Source: CAWAND01 sp963807065 (GTDB lineage Bacteria > Chloroflexota > Anaerolineae > Anaerolineales > E44-bin32). Taken from it: a stretch of 64,000 bases of DNA. The stretch spans positions 349,053-413,052 of the forward strand of contig CAWDZQ010000001.1 in NCBI GenBank assembly GCA_963807065.1, written 5' to 3'. Numbering within the stretch: the stretch's first letter is position 1; each line of letters opens with the position of its first letter. The position numbers and the translations under genes are program-made. Of the stretch, positions 1 through 8,209 are shown in pieces. The notes under the pieces were generated by a model that saw only the letters and a program-made list of their open reading frames with translations, was not told where the DNA came from and searched no databases.

Positions 1-911
1 TGGCCCTGAGCTTCGATGTAGAAGTTGTCCACCGAAGGCGTGGTCAATGTCCATCCGTCGTAGAAATCGGGGTTGGCAGCCGTCATATGCAGAACGCCGT
101 CGCCCACCGAGAAGCTCACATGGTCGTCGCTGTAGGTCGGCCAGCTCGATGAGGCATCGAACTTGTCGACCACCGTCGCCGCCCCCAGATTGGCTTTCGG
201 ATCATTGGACGTTAACGTGGGGGTCGGGGCAGGAGTTGGCGTCTCTGTCCCCACCGGGGCAGCGGTTTCGGTAGCGGTTTCGGTGGCGGTTTCGGTGGCG
301 GCCTCCGCTGTCGCCGTGACCGAAGTCACCGGGACAAAGAATACGTCCCAGCCGAAATCCACCGAATCGACTGAGCCTCCCTCTCCAAGGTTGATCGACT
401 GCGAAGCCACACTCGTTCCCGACATGCCCTGAGGATGGGTCCAGGCGCCGCCGTTGAGCGCACCGGCGTTCTCAGGCTGGCCGGCATCGATCGAGACACA
501 GTACGATCCTTGAATCAGGTCGGAGAAGCCGAAAGCACCGTTGGCGTCCGTGGTGGTCGTGGCCAAGCCGAACGCTGGGCATTCGCCAGTCCCGAGGCGG
601 ACGACAACGCCCTCGATGCCGACCTCCGTGGCCTGTCTAACCCCATCCGCCGATTGGCCGGAAGCCGCCTGGTCACTCGGGACACAGTCGGCAGGGCCCG
701 CTTGACCTTCCGCCGCGGGCGAACAATCATCTTTCCAGACGGTCCCCGACAGCCCGCCGGTCCGGGGAGCTGGAGTGGCGCTGGGGAAGATGAACGCCGT
801 TGGCGTGGCACCGGGAGTGGTAGGCTGCGCCGGCAGGCTGCACGCCGTGAGAAGCAGAGCCAGGCCAAGACACATGGTGAAAGCATGGCGAAGTCGATGG
901 CTTGAAAGCAT
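1..911 (-). CDS. Lipoprotein with SdrD-B-like domain (3' end outside window)
   Basis: The reading frame starts with ATG at 909-911 and runs off the left edge with no stop. It begins with a short basic stretch and a hydrophobic core ending LLLTAC, a lipobox, so the mature protein should be lipid-anchored outside the membrane. A Pro/Thr/Ala-rich stretch follows, then a domain starting GLSGTVWKDDC and containing TDANGAFGFSDL, typical of prealbumin-like SdrD-B folds. Next comes a stalk of TAT/ETA repeats rich in Thr and Glu. The last visible part (VVDKF onward, with DGVLHMTAANPDFYDGW) looks like the start of a concanavalin-like binding domain. The substrate is unknown. It is divergent from the squalene synthase-like gene at 1182. 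Confidence 0.8.
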   Translation of the reverse strand, partial: MLSSHRLRHAFTMCLGLALLLTACSLPAQPTTPGATPTAFIFPSATPAPRTGGLSGTVWKDDCSPAAEGQAGPADCVPSDQAASGQSADGVRQATEVGIEGVVVRLGTGECPAFGLATTTTDANGAFGFSDLIQGSYCVSIDAGQPENAGALNGGAWTHPQGMSGTSVASQSINLGEGGSVDSVDFGWDVFFVPVTSVTATAEAATETATETATETAAPVGTETPTPAPTPTLTSNDPKANLGAATVVDKFDASSSWPTYSDDHVSFSVGDGVLHMTAANPDFYDGWTLTTPSVDNFYIEAQG

Positions 912-1096
912 AGTCAGTTCTCCCGTCCACCGTCGAATCTCAGCAGGAAGCATCACTCAGCACGAGAGCCGAGCGCGCCGCCATTCTAACCCCGGGCGAG
1001 TAAAAATGCACTCAGGCCGATTTGGGCCAAGCACCGCCCGACAAAACAGCCAACTCCTGACCCCGATGACCCATTTCAACAGCCTTCAATTTCGGC

Positions 1097-1102
1097 TATA
1101 CT
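1097..1102 (+). promoter_or_regulatory. Possible -10 box (TATACT) ahead of the squalene synthase-like gene
   Basis: In the 270-bp divergent gap between the lipoprotein gene and the gene at 1182, TATACT lies about 80 bp before the chosen start. No good -35 box was found at the expected spacing, so this is weak. Confidence 0.25.
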
Positions 1103-1181
1103 CGAAAACCTCAGACCCAAAAAAAGTTAGGCGTTGGCCCTCCCGGGCCGACGGGCGGAATCATGGGGAACTCCTGTGTCG

Positions 1182-2219
1182 ATGGGTGAAGCGAGCCTGG
1201 ACATGCACGATAAGTACCAGATGCTCCGAGGCGTGAGCCGGACCTTTGCGCTCTCGATCGAGCAGTTGCCGGCCGGTTTGCGAGATTCCATCACCGTAGC
1301 CTACTTGCTCTTCCGCGTATCTGACGCCCTCGAAGACCATCCCAACCTCTCCCCCCACGTGAAATCCAGCCTGCTCAGGACGTGGGTGGCGGTGCTCGAA
1401 GGCAAAGAGAACCTTGCCCACCTGACCGGCGCCCTGTCCGACCTGGATCCGAGCGACCCGGAAGTGCTGGTGGCACAGAGGGCAGGCGATGTGATGGACG
1501 CCCTCCGCGGCCTGCCGCCGGTGGTTCAAGACGCCATTCTGCTTCGGTTGACGCGCAGCACCATGGGCATGGCTCGTTGGCAGGACCATGGGCCGTTCGT
1601 GGAGAACGAGGAAGCCCTCGACGACTACATGCACCAGGTCGCCGGCCGGGTCGGCTATCTTTTGACAGACATCTTCGCCTGGTACTCACCCATCGTGCGT
1701 GAGCGGAAATCGATGCTGATGCCCTTGTCGCGCGAGTGCGGCCTGGCGCTGCAAACGGTGAATATCATCCGCGGCATGCGCAAGGACTACGAACGGGGCT
1801 GGGTCTACGTGCCTCAAAGTTATTACGAGAAGGCCGGGCTCACCCGGGATTCGATGTTCGAGCGGGACAACTTCGAGAAATCGCTCCAGGTGGTAGAGAT
1901 GCTGGCCCAGAAGGCGGAACGCCACCTGTGGGGTGGGATGGAGTATGTGATCCACCTGCCTCGGCGCCTACACAGTGTGCGTCTGGCCTGCATGTGGCCG
2001 GTGTACTTCGCCGTCGGGACACTGGCCGTCAGCCGCAACAACGCCAGCGTCCTTTCCAGCGAGGCCAAAATTGGGCGCGACCAGGTGATGCAGATTGTCG
2101 CCAGCACGCGGCTGCTCGGCTGGTCCAACCACTGGCTCCGCTTTTACTATTGGCTGCTCAACCGTCCAGTCCAATCGGCCGAGCGGCAGGGCTTTGAACT
2201 CATCCCCACGACGCATTGA
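1182..2219 (+). CDS. Squalene/phytoene synthase family protein
   Basis: About 345 residues of the all-alpha trans-isoprenyl diphosphate synthase family, which condenses two prenyl diphosphates head to head to make squalene or phytoene type C30/C40 precursors. The first Asp-rich motif is clear (SDALED, residues 47-52 from this start). The second region reads NIIRGMRKDYERGWVYVP near residue 200; squalene synthases usually have Asp where Gly follows NIIR, so one Mg-binding Asp may be missing. A C-terminal hydrophobic stretch fits membrane association. I chose ATG 1182; ATG 1203 is also possible and neither has a strong ribosome site. It is the only plus-strand gene in the first 25 kb. The exact product cannot be told from sequence. 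Confidence 0.85.
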   Translation: MGEASLDMHDKYQMLRGVSRTFALSIEQLPAGLRDSITVAYLLFRVSDALEDHPNLSPHVKSSLLRTWVAVLEGKENLAHLTGALSDLDPSDPEVLVAQRAGDVMDALRGLPPVVQDAILLRLTRSTMGMARWQDHGPFVENEEALDDYMHQVAGRVGYLLTDIFAWYSPIVRERKSMLMPLSRECGLALQTVNIIRGMRKDYERGWVYVPQSYYEKAGLTRDSMFERDNFEKSLQVVEMLAQKAERHLWGGMEYVIHLPRRLHSVRLACMWPVYFAVGTLAVSRNNASVLSSEAKIGRDQVMQIVASTRLLGWSNHWLRFYYWLLNRPVQSAERQGFELIPTTH

Positions 2220-2506
2220 CCCCGTCTGCCGCCATCCGGCGTCCCTCGCCCCCGAACAAGTTGCTGTCGAAACCTTTCATCCCCAAGTTCACCCTCGGGA
2301 CATTTCGCGTTCTCAGGTTACGACTCTGACCGTATGGAGGGCGAGACTCCTGGGCGGAGGCTTTCCGATGTCCAATCGGCCCGAGCTGTTGCGAGGGGAA
2401 TCCGCATCCGTGTCGATTTCCCCTCTCTGACCGCTGGCCCCCTCGTTGAAAGCTCACACGAGCTCTTGGGGCAGATGAACCGTACGGACGGACCGTTTGG
2501 CTCCCG
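2220..2506. other. Convergent intergenic region
   Basis: About 290 bp between the ends of two convergent genes. No coding frame with recognisable content and no strong terminator hairpin was seen. Confidence 0.4.
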
Positions 2507-3379
2507 TCAACTCGACAGGCTGAAATCCCGGCGCAAGACTTCATGCAACCCGGTGGGTGGCCGGCCAAGAAGCCAGGTCAGGACGTTGGGATTGCCGACC
2601 ATACCGTAGGCGGCGTAGTAGCCAAACATCGCCGCCAGGGACTGGCGTTGATGAGGTCCGAGAGCCTGCGCCTCCGGCCGGCTCAGCCACGCCTCGACGG
2701 TCATTCCCCGGGCTTCGACATGGACGCCGATCGATTGGCTCAGCGCCCGGGCGATCTGATCCTGGGTCAGGGCCTCGGGGCCGCTGAGCTCGTACGTGGC
2801 GCCGGCATGCCCATCCTGAGTGAGCACGATGGCGGCGGCTTCGGCCACATCCTGCAAATCGACCAGACTGAGACGCGTGTCGACGGGATACGGCACCCGA
2901 TAGATGCCCTTGGCGACGGCCTCATCCCAATAGCCCTTCAAGTTCTGCATGTACGCCGCGGGTTGCAGGATGGTGAAGTCTAACCCGCTCTCGAACAGCA
3001 ATTCTTCGACGTGGAGTTTTTGCCAATGATGGGGCATCGCCTTGGTCTGAGGATGGAGGACCGAGTGATACACCAACCGGCTGATCCCCTGACCCTGGGC
3101 GGCCTCAATGAGCCGGACAGCCATCCCCAGCTCGTCCGGTGCCATGTTGGGAAAGAGGGCATACACGGCGTCCACCCCGCTGAGCGAAGCCAGCAGGGTG
3201 GCTTGATCCTCGACATCCCCGACGACGGTTTGATCGGCGCCTGCGGCGCGAGCCTTCTCCACCGACGCTTCTCGATGGACCAAAGCCCGGGCCGGCGCGC
3301 CTGCCACACGAAGCGCCCGGATGAGAGCCAGCCCGGACTTGCCCCCCGAACCTGTGACCAGGATCACACCAGCCTCCAT
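2507..3379 (-). CDS. NmrA-like NAD(P)-binding protein
   Basis: 290 residues starting MEAGVILVTGSGGKSG, a Rossmann nucleotide-binding motif (GxxGxxG, residues 10-16). The mid-protein segments HSVLHPQ and HHWQKLHVEELL-SGLDFTILQPAAYMQN are typical of the NmrA/HSCARG branch of atypical short-chain dehydrogenases. Members act as redox-sensing regulators, quinone reductases or isomerases; the active-site Tyr-x-x-x-Lys is replaced, as usual in NmrA. GAGGA lies just upstream of the ATG at 3379, which decides the start against upstream in-frame codons. The natural substrate cannot be assigned. Confidence 0.85.
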   Translation of the reverse strand: MEAGVILVTGSGGKSGLALIRALRVAGAPARALVHREASVEKARAAGADQTVVGDVEDQATLLASLSGVDAVYALFPNMAPDELGMAVRLIEAAQGQGISRLVYHSVLHPQTKAMPHHWQKLHVEELLFESGLDFTILQPAAYMQNLKGYWDEAVAKGIYRVPYPVDTRLSLVDLQDVAEAAAIVLTQDGHAGATYELSGPEALTQDQIARALSQSIGVHVEARGMTVEAWLSRPEAQALGPHQRQSLAAMFGYYAAYGMVGNPNVLTWLLGRPPTGLHEVLRRDFSLSS

Positions 3380-3567
3380 TTTCCTCGCGCTACCGCATTG
3401 CCTGCGGACCCGGGCGCAGCGCGGCCGGAGCCGTTGGCTCGCAGCCGGATGACCAGCCGCATGCGACCGAATCGCAAGGACACCGGCGTTCAAATTCGGA
3501 TCGGAAGCCTCAAGAGCCCAGACTGAGAGGGATCTACCTGCGCCGGCTAATCAGCTCGGGTGGCAGG

Positions 3568-3931
3568 TTAGTCCTCACCTGGCGCCCCTTCATCGTCATC
3601 CAAGTGGAAGCGGTGGAGCAGGCGGTGAAAAACCGGGGCAAAGAGCACTCCGGCGACCACCAGGAAGACCACCCCGGAGAACAGGGCATAGGCCGAGGCG
3701 AACAGTTTGCCCGCCTCCGTGTGGAGCATATCCACCGGCCCCATCCCGCCTAGAATCATGGACAGCGTTGAGAAAGGCATCCGTCCAGGTCATGCCCTCG
3801 GTGAGGCGGTACCCGAGAACGCCCACCAGAAGGGCCAGCAGTACCAGCCCGACTGCAGCACCCACAAAACGCAGCATGCGAAACAAGAAGTCTTTTCGGG
3901 AGAGGAAGGGATCGTTTTTACCTTCGAACAT
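3568..3931 (-). pseudogene. Two-helix membrane protein split by a +1 frameshift
   Basis: The first half (start 3931) encodes DPFLSRKDFLFRMLRFVG and one transmembrane helix, then EGMTWTDAFLNA. The family then continues with SMILGGMGPVD, which is present but in another frame. Removing one base near 3763 (AACGCT-G-TCC becomes AACGCT-TCC) restores a continuous protein of about 120 residues with a second helix (YALFSGVVFLVVAGVLFAP) and an acidic tail. The arrangement of two helices around a GGMGPV loop resembles ion-channel-like small proteins, but no function is known to me. Either a recent mutation or an assembly error. Confidence 0.75.
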
Positions 3932-3992
3932 CACTCAGCCTCGCATGACAAGTGGTCGGTTGACCTGGCCGTCCGAGGCGGCCATCCCGATC

Positions 3993-4316
3993 CTAGCCGA
4001 AACATTGGACGAGCACATCGTAATGATCCACGTACTCCGCTCAGAGGGTCAAGACTTCGTCATCCTCGGGATAGTAGCGCGCCCGCTCCACCTCATCACC
4101 GGCAAAGCTGGCTATTGAATCAAATTCATCCCACAACGTGAGGAGCAAAAACTCGGCCTTGTCCGACGTGACCCGCCGCATTATGAAGCCCCCCCGATTG
4201 CCTGTCGTCCCGGCAAAGTCAGCATCACCGGGGTGTTTCGAACCGTCCGGATAGGCTTCGGCGCGCCCGGGGAGGGTCTCCCCGCGCCAGATTTTCCCGA
4301 TCATGCTCTGATCCAT
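3993..4316 (-). pseudogene. Antibiotic-biosynthesis-monooxygenase-like protein with premature TGA
   Basis: The frame has the ABM-like order of motifs: MIGKIWRGETLPG, TTGNRGG, EFLLLTLWDEFDSIASFAGD and ERARYYPEDDEVL. It stops at TGA 4041-4043. Read through that stop, the same frame continues AEYVDHYDVL to a TAG at 3993, which matches the usual family C-terminus. The stop sits where I recall family members having Arg, so a CGA to TGA change is the simplest cause. Start may be 4316 or the ATG at 4304. It overlaps the 3' end of the HEAT-repeat gene. ABM-fold proteins are small dimeric ferredoxin-like domains; the substrate is unknown. Confidence 0.7.
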
Positions 4317-4317
4317 T

Positions 4318-5100
4318 CTAGAAATCCGAGGTGCTTCCGTCGTCGGGGGACGGCGTTTCCTTGCGCCAAGCCGCTTGCCACTGCTCGACCCACGCGGGGT
4401 CCATGCGGACCAAGCGAGATTTGCCGAGATTCTGTTTCATGACCCAGCGGACATTTGGCGCAGGGTCCGCGAGCCAAGCTTGGATGGCCACCTTTCCCGT
4501 CTCAGGTTGGGCACAGACGGCCACACTCCAGGCGTAGGCTAGGCCCTTTCGCAGCACAGTCCCTCCTGGGTCGAGACGACCCTTCTGCTGGCTCAGCCAA
4601 AGGGTCGCATCATCCAGATGTTGAAACACAGGCGCGAGGGTTTCCATGTGCGAAAGCAGCCGGGGCTCACAAAGCCCGGCGATCGCTGCCCGGCGTTCGA
4701 AGGGGTCCAACCGCCAATCGGCGACGGCCGAGACCAAGGCCTGCGTGTCGGTGTCCCCCAGACGCTGGAGCGCCATGGCCACCGCCTCACGGAGTCGCCA
4801 TCGGGGATCGTGCGCCAGCTTTCGAAGCAGGTCCAGCTTGCCGGCCTCACCTTCAGCGATCAGGCGCCCCAAGCCAAACACTCCGCAAAAGGCCAGGAAG
4901 CCCATGGGCGTGTTCTCAGGGGCTTCCGGTTCATCAAGTGCTGCGTAGGCGATAATCCGGTCTCGGGGGGCGACATCAACAAATGCTGCGGCCAGCTCAA
5001 GATTTCCACGCGGGCCCGGCAGGCCCAACTCTGCCTTGAGGTAGGCATCCCAGTTCTCAACCGAAGCCAGGTGGTCAGCGTAGGCCTGTCGTTTGCCCAT
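4318..5100 (-). CDS. HEAT-repeat protein
   Basis: 260 residues, mostly helical. Several repeat units resemble HEAT or PBS-lyase repeats, for example the segments around DPRWRLREAVAMALQRLGD (residues 95-115) and a second near DPAPNVRWVMKQNLGKSRL (about 215-235). Such repeats form a curved scaffold that binds protein or DNA and usually have no catalytic residues. The closest relatives I can recall are alkylation-repeat-like proteins of unknown function in Chloroflexi and Actinobacteria. It lies downstream of msrA and overlaps the broken ABM gene, so the three may share a transcript. Confidence 0.75.
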   Translation of the reverse strand: MGKRQAYADHLASVENWDAYLKAELGLPGPRGNLELAAAFVDVAPRDRIIAYAALDEPEAPENTPMGFLAFCGVFGLGRLIAEGEAGKLDLLRKLAHDPRWRLREAVAMALQRLGDTDTQALVSAVADWRLDPFERRAAIAGLCEPRLLSHMETLAPVFQHLDDATLWLSQQKGRLDPGGTVLRKGLAYAWSVAVCAQPETGKVAIQAWLADPAPNVRWVMKQNLGKSRLVRMDPAWVEQWQAAWRKETPSPDDGSTSDF

Positions 5101-5162
5101 ACCTCAGCCGGGCTGTCTCCTCATGTGGCTCGACTTAGGCCAGCTCTCCACCCGGGCGCGTT

Positions 5163-5729
5163 TCAGGCGACGGCCGCCTTAAGCAGTTCTGCGTGGTGGG
5201 CCCTGAACTTGGCCACCTTCGGCGCGATGATCGCCCGACAATACCCCTGATTGGGGTTCTTTGCAAAGTAATCTTGGTGGTAGGTTTCAGCCGGGAAGTA
5301 TGCCTGCAGACGTTCAACCTGGGTCACCACCGGCCGATCCCAGATACCCTCGGCTTCGATCTCACGGATGACTTTGCGGGCGGAAGTTTCCTGGTCCGAG
5401 TTGTGAGCGAGGATGATCGACCGGTACTGCGGCCCGACGTCATTCCCCTGGCGATTGAGTGTCGTCGGATCGTGCAGCGTGAAGAAGATCCGCAGGATGT
5501 CCTCATAGCTGATCAGCGACGGGTCAAACCTGATCTGCACCACCTCGGCATGGCCGGTCCGTCCGGTGCATACCGCCTCATACGAAGGACGTTCAACGTG
5601 CCCTCCGGCGTACCCGACCGTGACTTCTTCCACGCCTTTCAGTTCCTGGAATGCGGGTTGAAGGCACCAGAAGCATCCCCCGCCCAGGGTCGCCAACTCA
5701 TGATTACCCGTCCGTGTGTCGTCGGTCAT
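5163..5729 (-). CDS. msrA: Peptide-methionine (S)-S-oxide reductase MsrA
   Basis: 188 residues. MsrA reduces the S-epimer of methionine sulfoxide in damaged cytoplasmic proteins, with thioredoxin as usual electron donor. The active-site motif GGGCFWC is at residues 16-22, with the catalytic Cys at 19. The family blocks VGYAGGHVERPSYEAVCTGRTGHAE, DPTTLNRQGNDVGPQYRS and YHQDYFAKNP are all intact. Length is normal and ATG 5729 gives the standard N-terminus. There is no fused MsrB domain. Being the most typical housekeeping gene nearby, it is a good anchor for the reading direction of this cluster. Confidence 0.95.
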   Translation of the reverse strand: MTDDTRTGNHELATLGGGCFWCLQPAFQELKGVEEVTVGYAGGHVERPSYEAVCTGRTGHAEVVQIRFDPSLISYEDILRIFFTLHDPTTLNRQGNDVGPQYRSIILAHNSDQETSARKVIREIEAEGIWDRPVVTQVERLQAYFPAETYHQDYFAKNPNQGYCRAIIAPKVAKFRAHHAELLKAAVA

Positions 5730-5895
5730 ACCATCGCTCCTATCTCAGACATGGACATGGAAGGACTTGTGGGTCTATCGGGCAACACGCACCGGTTCAA
5801 AGGGCCTCTCATGCAGCGCGGTGCGCTCCGGCAAGCCGTGCGGGCACAGAACACCCTCAGGCAAGGATAGATATCAAGGCCCGGAGCCAGGCAGC

Positions 5896-6618
5896 TCACA
5901 GATCCGGATACGATCCGCCCTGGCTGTCGACTTCCCTACCGCCGGCATCTTCTCGTTCCCAGAAACGGTCGGCCCTGGCTCGCAACGCTCTGCGCATGGT
6001 GGCCCGATCTTCGGCCTCCCGGCGCCAACTGCGAAAGTAGAACCAGCCCGGAATGCCAAGGATCAGACCCACCTCACCAAGATAAGTCAACCAGATTAAC
6101 CATTCCTTACCGGTGGTGGTATCCGGCACGAAGTAGACGCTGGCCGCCGGCGGGGTTGGGAAGCTCAAACGGTACAAGCCCGGCTCATCGATCGAGAACC
6201 GGAGCACGGGGCGGCCCTCCGCAAAGGGTGTGTCATAGGGCATGAGCCCGCGGATGACATAGTCCACCTGGTTCCGCTCACCGGTCACGGCATTGTCCAC
6301 GTGAAACCAGGATACAGAAGTCGACCCCTCCATCTGCATGCTGATGGACAGCAGCTCGTAGTCTGATGTGAACACTTCATAAGTGCCGGGGTTGCTGAAG
6401 TAGGCCTCCACCGGGGTACTCACCAGATCAAGCCGCCGGATGGTCTCCGGCCGGGGCACCTCCAGCCAACCCAAGCGGGAGGGTACATACAGCAACCCGT
6501 AGCCAATCACTTTGACCGTCGTGGAAATCGAACATGCCAGTCCAACCAGGATGACGAACAGGACCACCCCGCCGATGATCGCCAGAAAACCCGGCGGTTT
6601 GTAGCCTTGGTTTGCCAT
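5896..6618 (-). CDS. Membrane protein with two transmembrane helices
   Basis: 240 residues. Helix 1 (FLAIIGGVVLFVILVGLACS, residues 11-30) is followed by about 130 residues likely outside the membrane, containing PVEAYFSNPGTYEVFTSDYELL and SIDEPGLYRLSFP, which suggest a beta-sandwich. Helix 2 (WLIWLTYLGEVGLILGIPGW) lies near residue 175, then a charged cytoplasmic tail. GGAGGAA precedes ATG 6618, which fixes the start. I do not recognise a named family. A perfect Rex-type palindrome lies about 240 bp upstream. Confidence 0.75.
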   Translation of the reverse strand: MANQGYKPPGFLAIIGGVVLFVILVGLACSISTTVKVIGYGLLYVPSRLGWLEVPRPETIRRLDLVSTPVEAYFSNPGTYEVFTSDYELLSISMQMEGSTSVSWFHVDNAVTGERNQVDYVIRGLMPYDTPFAEGRPVLRFSIDEPGLYRLSFPTPPAASVYFVPDTTTGKEWLIWLTYLGEVGLILGIPGWFYFRSWRREAEDRATMRRALRARADRFWEREDAGGREVDSQGGSYPDL

Positions 6619-6947
6619 GCAAATTCCTCCGCACACCCGCGCCTGTGCCTGGGTCGTCAGGCTTGCCTCGCCGGCCCCGTTTCGCCTTGCGGCGCATCAA
6701 TTATGCCTTGATTCGGATTTCAGTGGACGACTTCGCCTCGAGCCCGACATCCGTTCCCCTTAGGTACTACCTGCGACGGTGTATCCCAGGTTCACATGAC
6801 CAAGCTCCGGGCCGGTCGCGTCCCCAGTTCCGGGCATGGGGTGAAGGCGGTGCATATTGTGAAGAATTTCACAACCAAGGACCTTTCGGGGTGCCCAAAT
6901 GAAAACCTGGGGGCAGCCATGCATCCCTTGGGCCCGTGCCCTTTCGC
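6619..6947. other. Intergenic region with Rex-type site
   Basis: 330 bp between two minus-strand genes. It holds the perfect 18-bp palindrome at 6857-6874; nothing else was recognised. Confidence 0.5.
6857..6874. promoter_or_regulatory. Rex-like operator, perfect palindrome
   Basis: TTGTGAA-GAAT-TTCACAA matches all 14 fixed positions of the published Rex consensus TTGTGAA-N4-TTCACAA. It also fits a relaxed CRP/FNR pattern (TGTGA-N6-TCACA). It lies 239 bp before the start of the membrane protein gene at 6618. Confidence 0.6.
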
Positions 6948-7424
6948 TCAGGCCCGGCCCAGCTTCTTGGTCATGTTGACGTCGGTGGTCACGTACCCCA
7001 GTTTCTTGTAGAGGGCCAGAGCAGCCTGGTTGAAGCCGAAGACATGCAGCGAAAGGGAATCCAACCCTTGATCTTTCGCCCACCCCTCGGCTTCAAGCAT
7101 CGCTTGAGCGCCCAAACCCTTGCGACGCAGATGGGGCCGGATCCATAGGTCATAAATGAACCCCGTACGAACCCCAGCTTGGTCGATGGCGCCCAGCCAG
7201 AGCCTCCCGACCGCGCCCTCTTCTTCGGGCACTGTCAGATCGAACAACGAGTGCCCCTCGGTGAGGGTTCCCTGTGGAAGCAGCTTCATCACCTCGTCGC
7301 GCGATCTTGACAGGGCGATGTTCTTCGGCCAGTTGCCGGATCTCACCTTGTCGTCGGCGTATTCAACGATCAAGCGTTCGATGTAGATCTGAAAGTTCGC
7401 TGGCGACATGGGTTCCAGATTCAT
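6948..7424 (-). CDS. GNAT family N-acetyltransferase
   Basis: 158 residues. The GNAT core is clear: a beta strand TGFIYDLWIRPHLRRKGLGAQAMLEAEGWAKDQG holds the acetyl-CoA pyrophosphate loop (RRKGLGA), followed by LSLHVFGFNQAALALYKKLGY, the usual Asn-x-x-Ala-x-x-x-Tyr-x-x-x-Gly-Phe/Tyr signature. Such enzymes transfer acetyl from acetyl-CoA to small amines, antibiotics or protein N-termini in the cytoplasm; the acceptor cannot be told. ATG 7424 is preceded by AGGAGA, so upstream in-frame codons were not used. Confidence 0.88.
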   Translation of the reverse strand: MNLEPMSPANFQIYIERLIVEYADDKVRSGNWPKNIALSRSRDEVMKLLPQGTLTEGHSLFDLTVPEEEGAVGRLWLGAIDQAGVRTGFIYDLWIRPHLRRKGLGAQAMLEAEGWAKDQGLDSLSLHVFGFNQAALALYKKLGYVTTDVNMTKKLGRA

Positions 7425-7499
7425 GGGGTCTCCTGAATGGCCAGGAATGTTTCTTGGGGGGGCAGCGATCACAGGGGTACGGAATGGAAGCGTGAGAGC

Positions 7500-7985
7500 C
7501 TAGCGGCCTCCGCCGTTCAACCAGGCCAGGGCCTTAGCCTGGTGGGGACTCCACGCCTGCCACACGCTGCGGCCCCAGGCTTCCACCCGCTCGGCGTATT
7601 CCTCCGGCCGATGACCCCAGACATGCATCAGGGTGAGCTGGCCGTCGATGGTTGGCGCTTCCATGCGTGGCACTGCATCGTCCGAAGAAAGTCGCGCCAG
7701 CACGGCTGAAGGGAGCAAATCCCACCCCGGCTGGCCCCCACTTGCCACGAGCCAACCCAGGCTGGTCAGGTGAATGGCAACCGAGTGATTGGACTGTCCT
7801 TTGTGATGTTGGAGAACGTAGGCGTTGTGAGCCAAATGATGCATCCGACGGTCGGCATGACCGAAGAAGTCGAGGCCTAGCATCTCCTTGAAGATGAGGG
7901 CGCAGCCGGCGGTGCCGCCGACTACCTGCGCACCACATTGGCCGCAAGGCTGGAGGCGCTGCGTCCTGGTTTCCAAACTGGGCAT
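7500..7985 (-). CDS. DUF5946 family protein
   Basis: About 161 residues. The N-terminal CGQCGA (Cys 14 and 17 from this start) plus Cys in GTAGCALIF suggests a small metal-binding knuckle. The body carries HHLAHNAYVLQHHKGQSNHSVAIHLTSLGWLV, a His-rich helical stretch I associate with DUF5946. No reaction is known. The GTG at 8024 would add 13 residues; ATG 7985 is chosen, with no strong ribosome site for either. A second member of the same family lies at 55022-55468 inside the cassette array. Confidence 0.75.
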   Translation of the reverse strand: MPSLETRTQRLQPCGQCGAQVVGGTAGCALIFKEMLGLDFFGHADRRMHHLAHNAYVLQHHKGQSNHSVAIHLTSLGWLVASGGQPGWDLLPSAVLARLSSDDAVPRMEAPTIDGQLTLMHVWGHRPEEYAERVEAWGRSVWQAWSPHQAKALAWLNGGGR

Positions 7986-8209
7986 GGCGTTGTTCCAGCG
8001 CCCGCCCCGGCGTTCTCTACGCACAGGACGGAGGTCCTAGGTGAGCCCTGTCCGGATTGTCGGTCGAAAGCCTGAGGAAAGCAAGGCGAGAACCCGGCCA
8101 ATCCTTGTTTCCGGCTGTTCCGCCCTTGAGCAAGGCACTCAAGTCAGAGCACAGGGGCTTCCCCGCGCCGTAAGGAGTTCTGATTTCTCAGACCATTTAT
8201 GTCATGGGG

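Noticed and set aside
3993..4043. TGA in the ABM-like gene as a selenocysteine codon
   Set aside because: Family members, as I recall, have Arg and not Cys at this place, so a CGA to TGA mutation is simpler.
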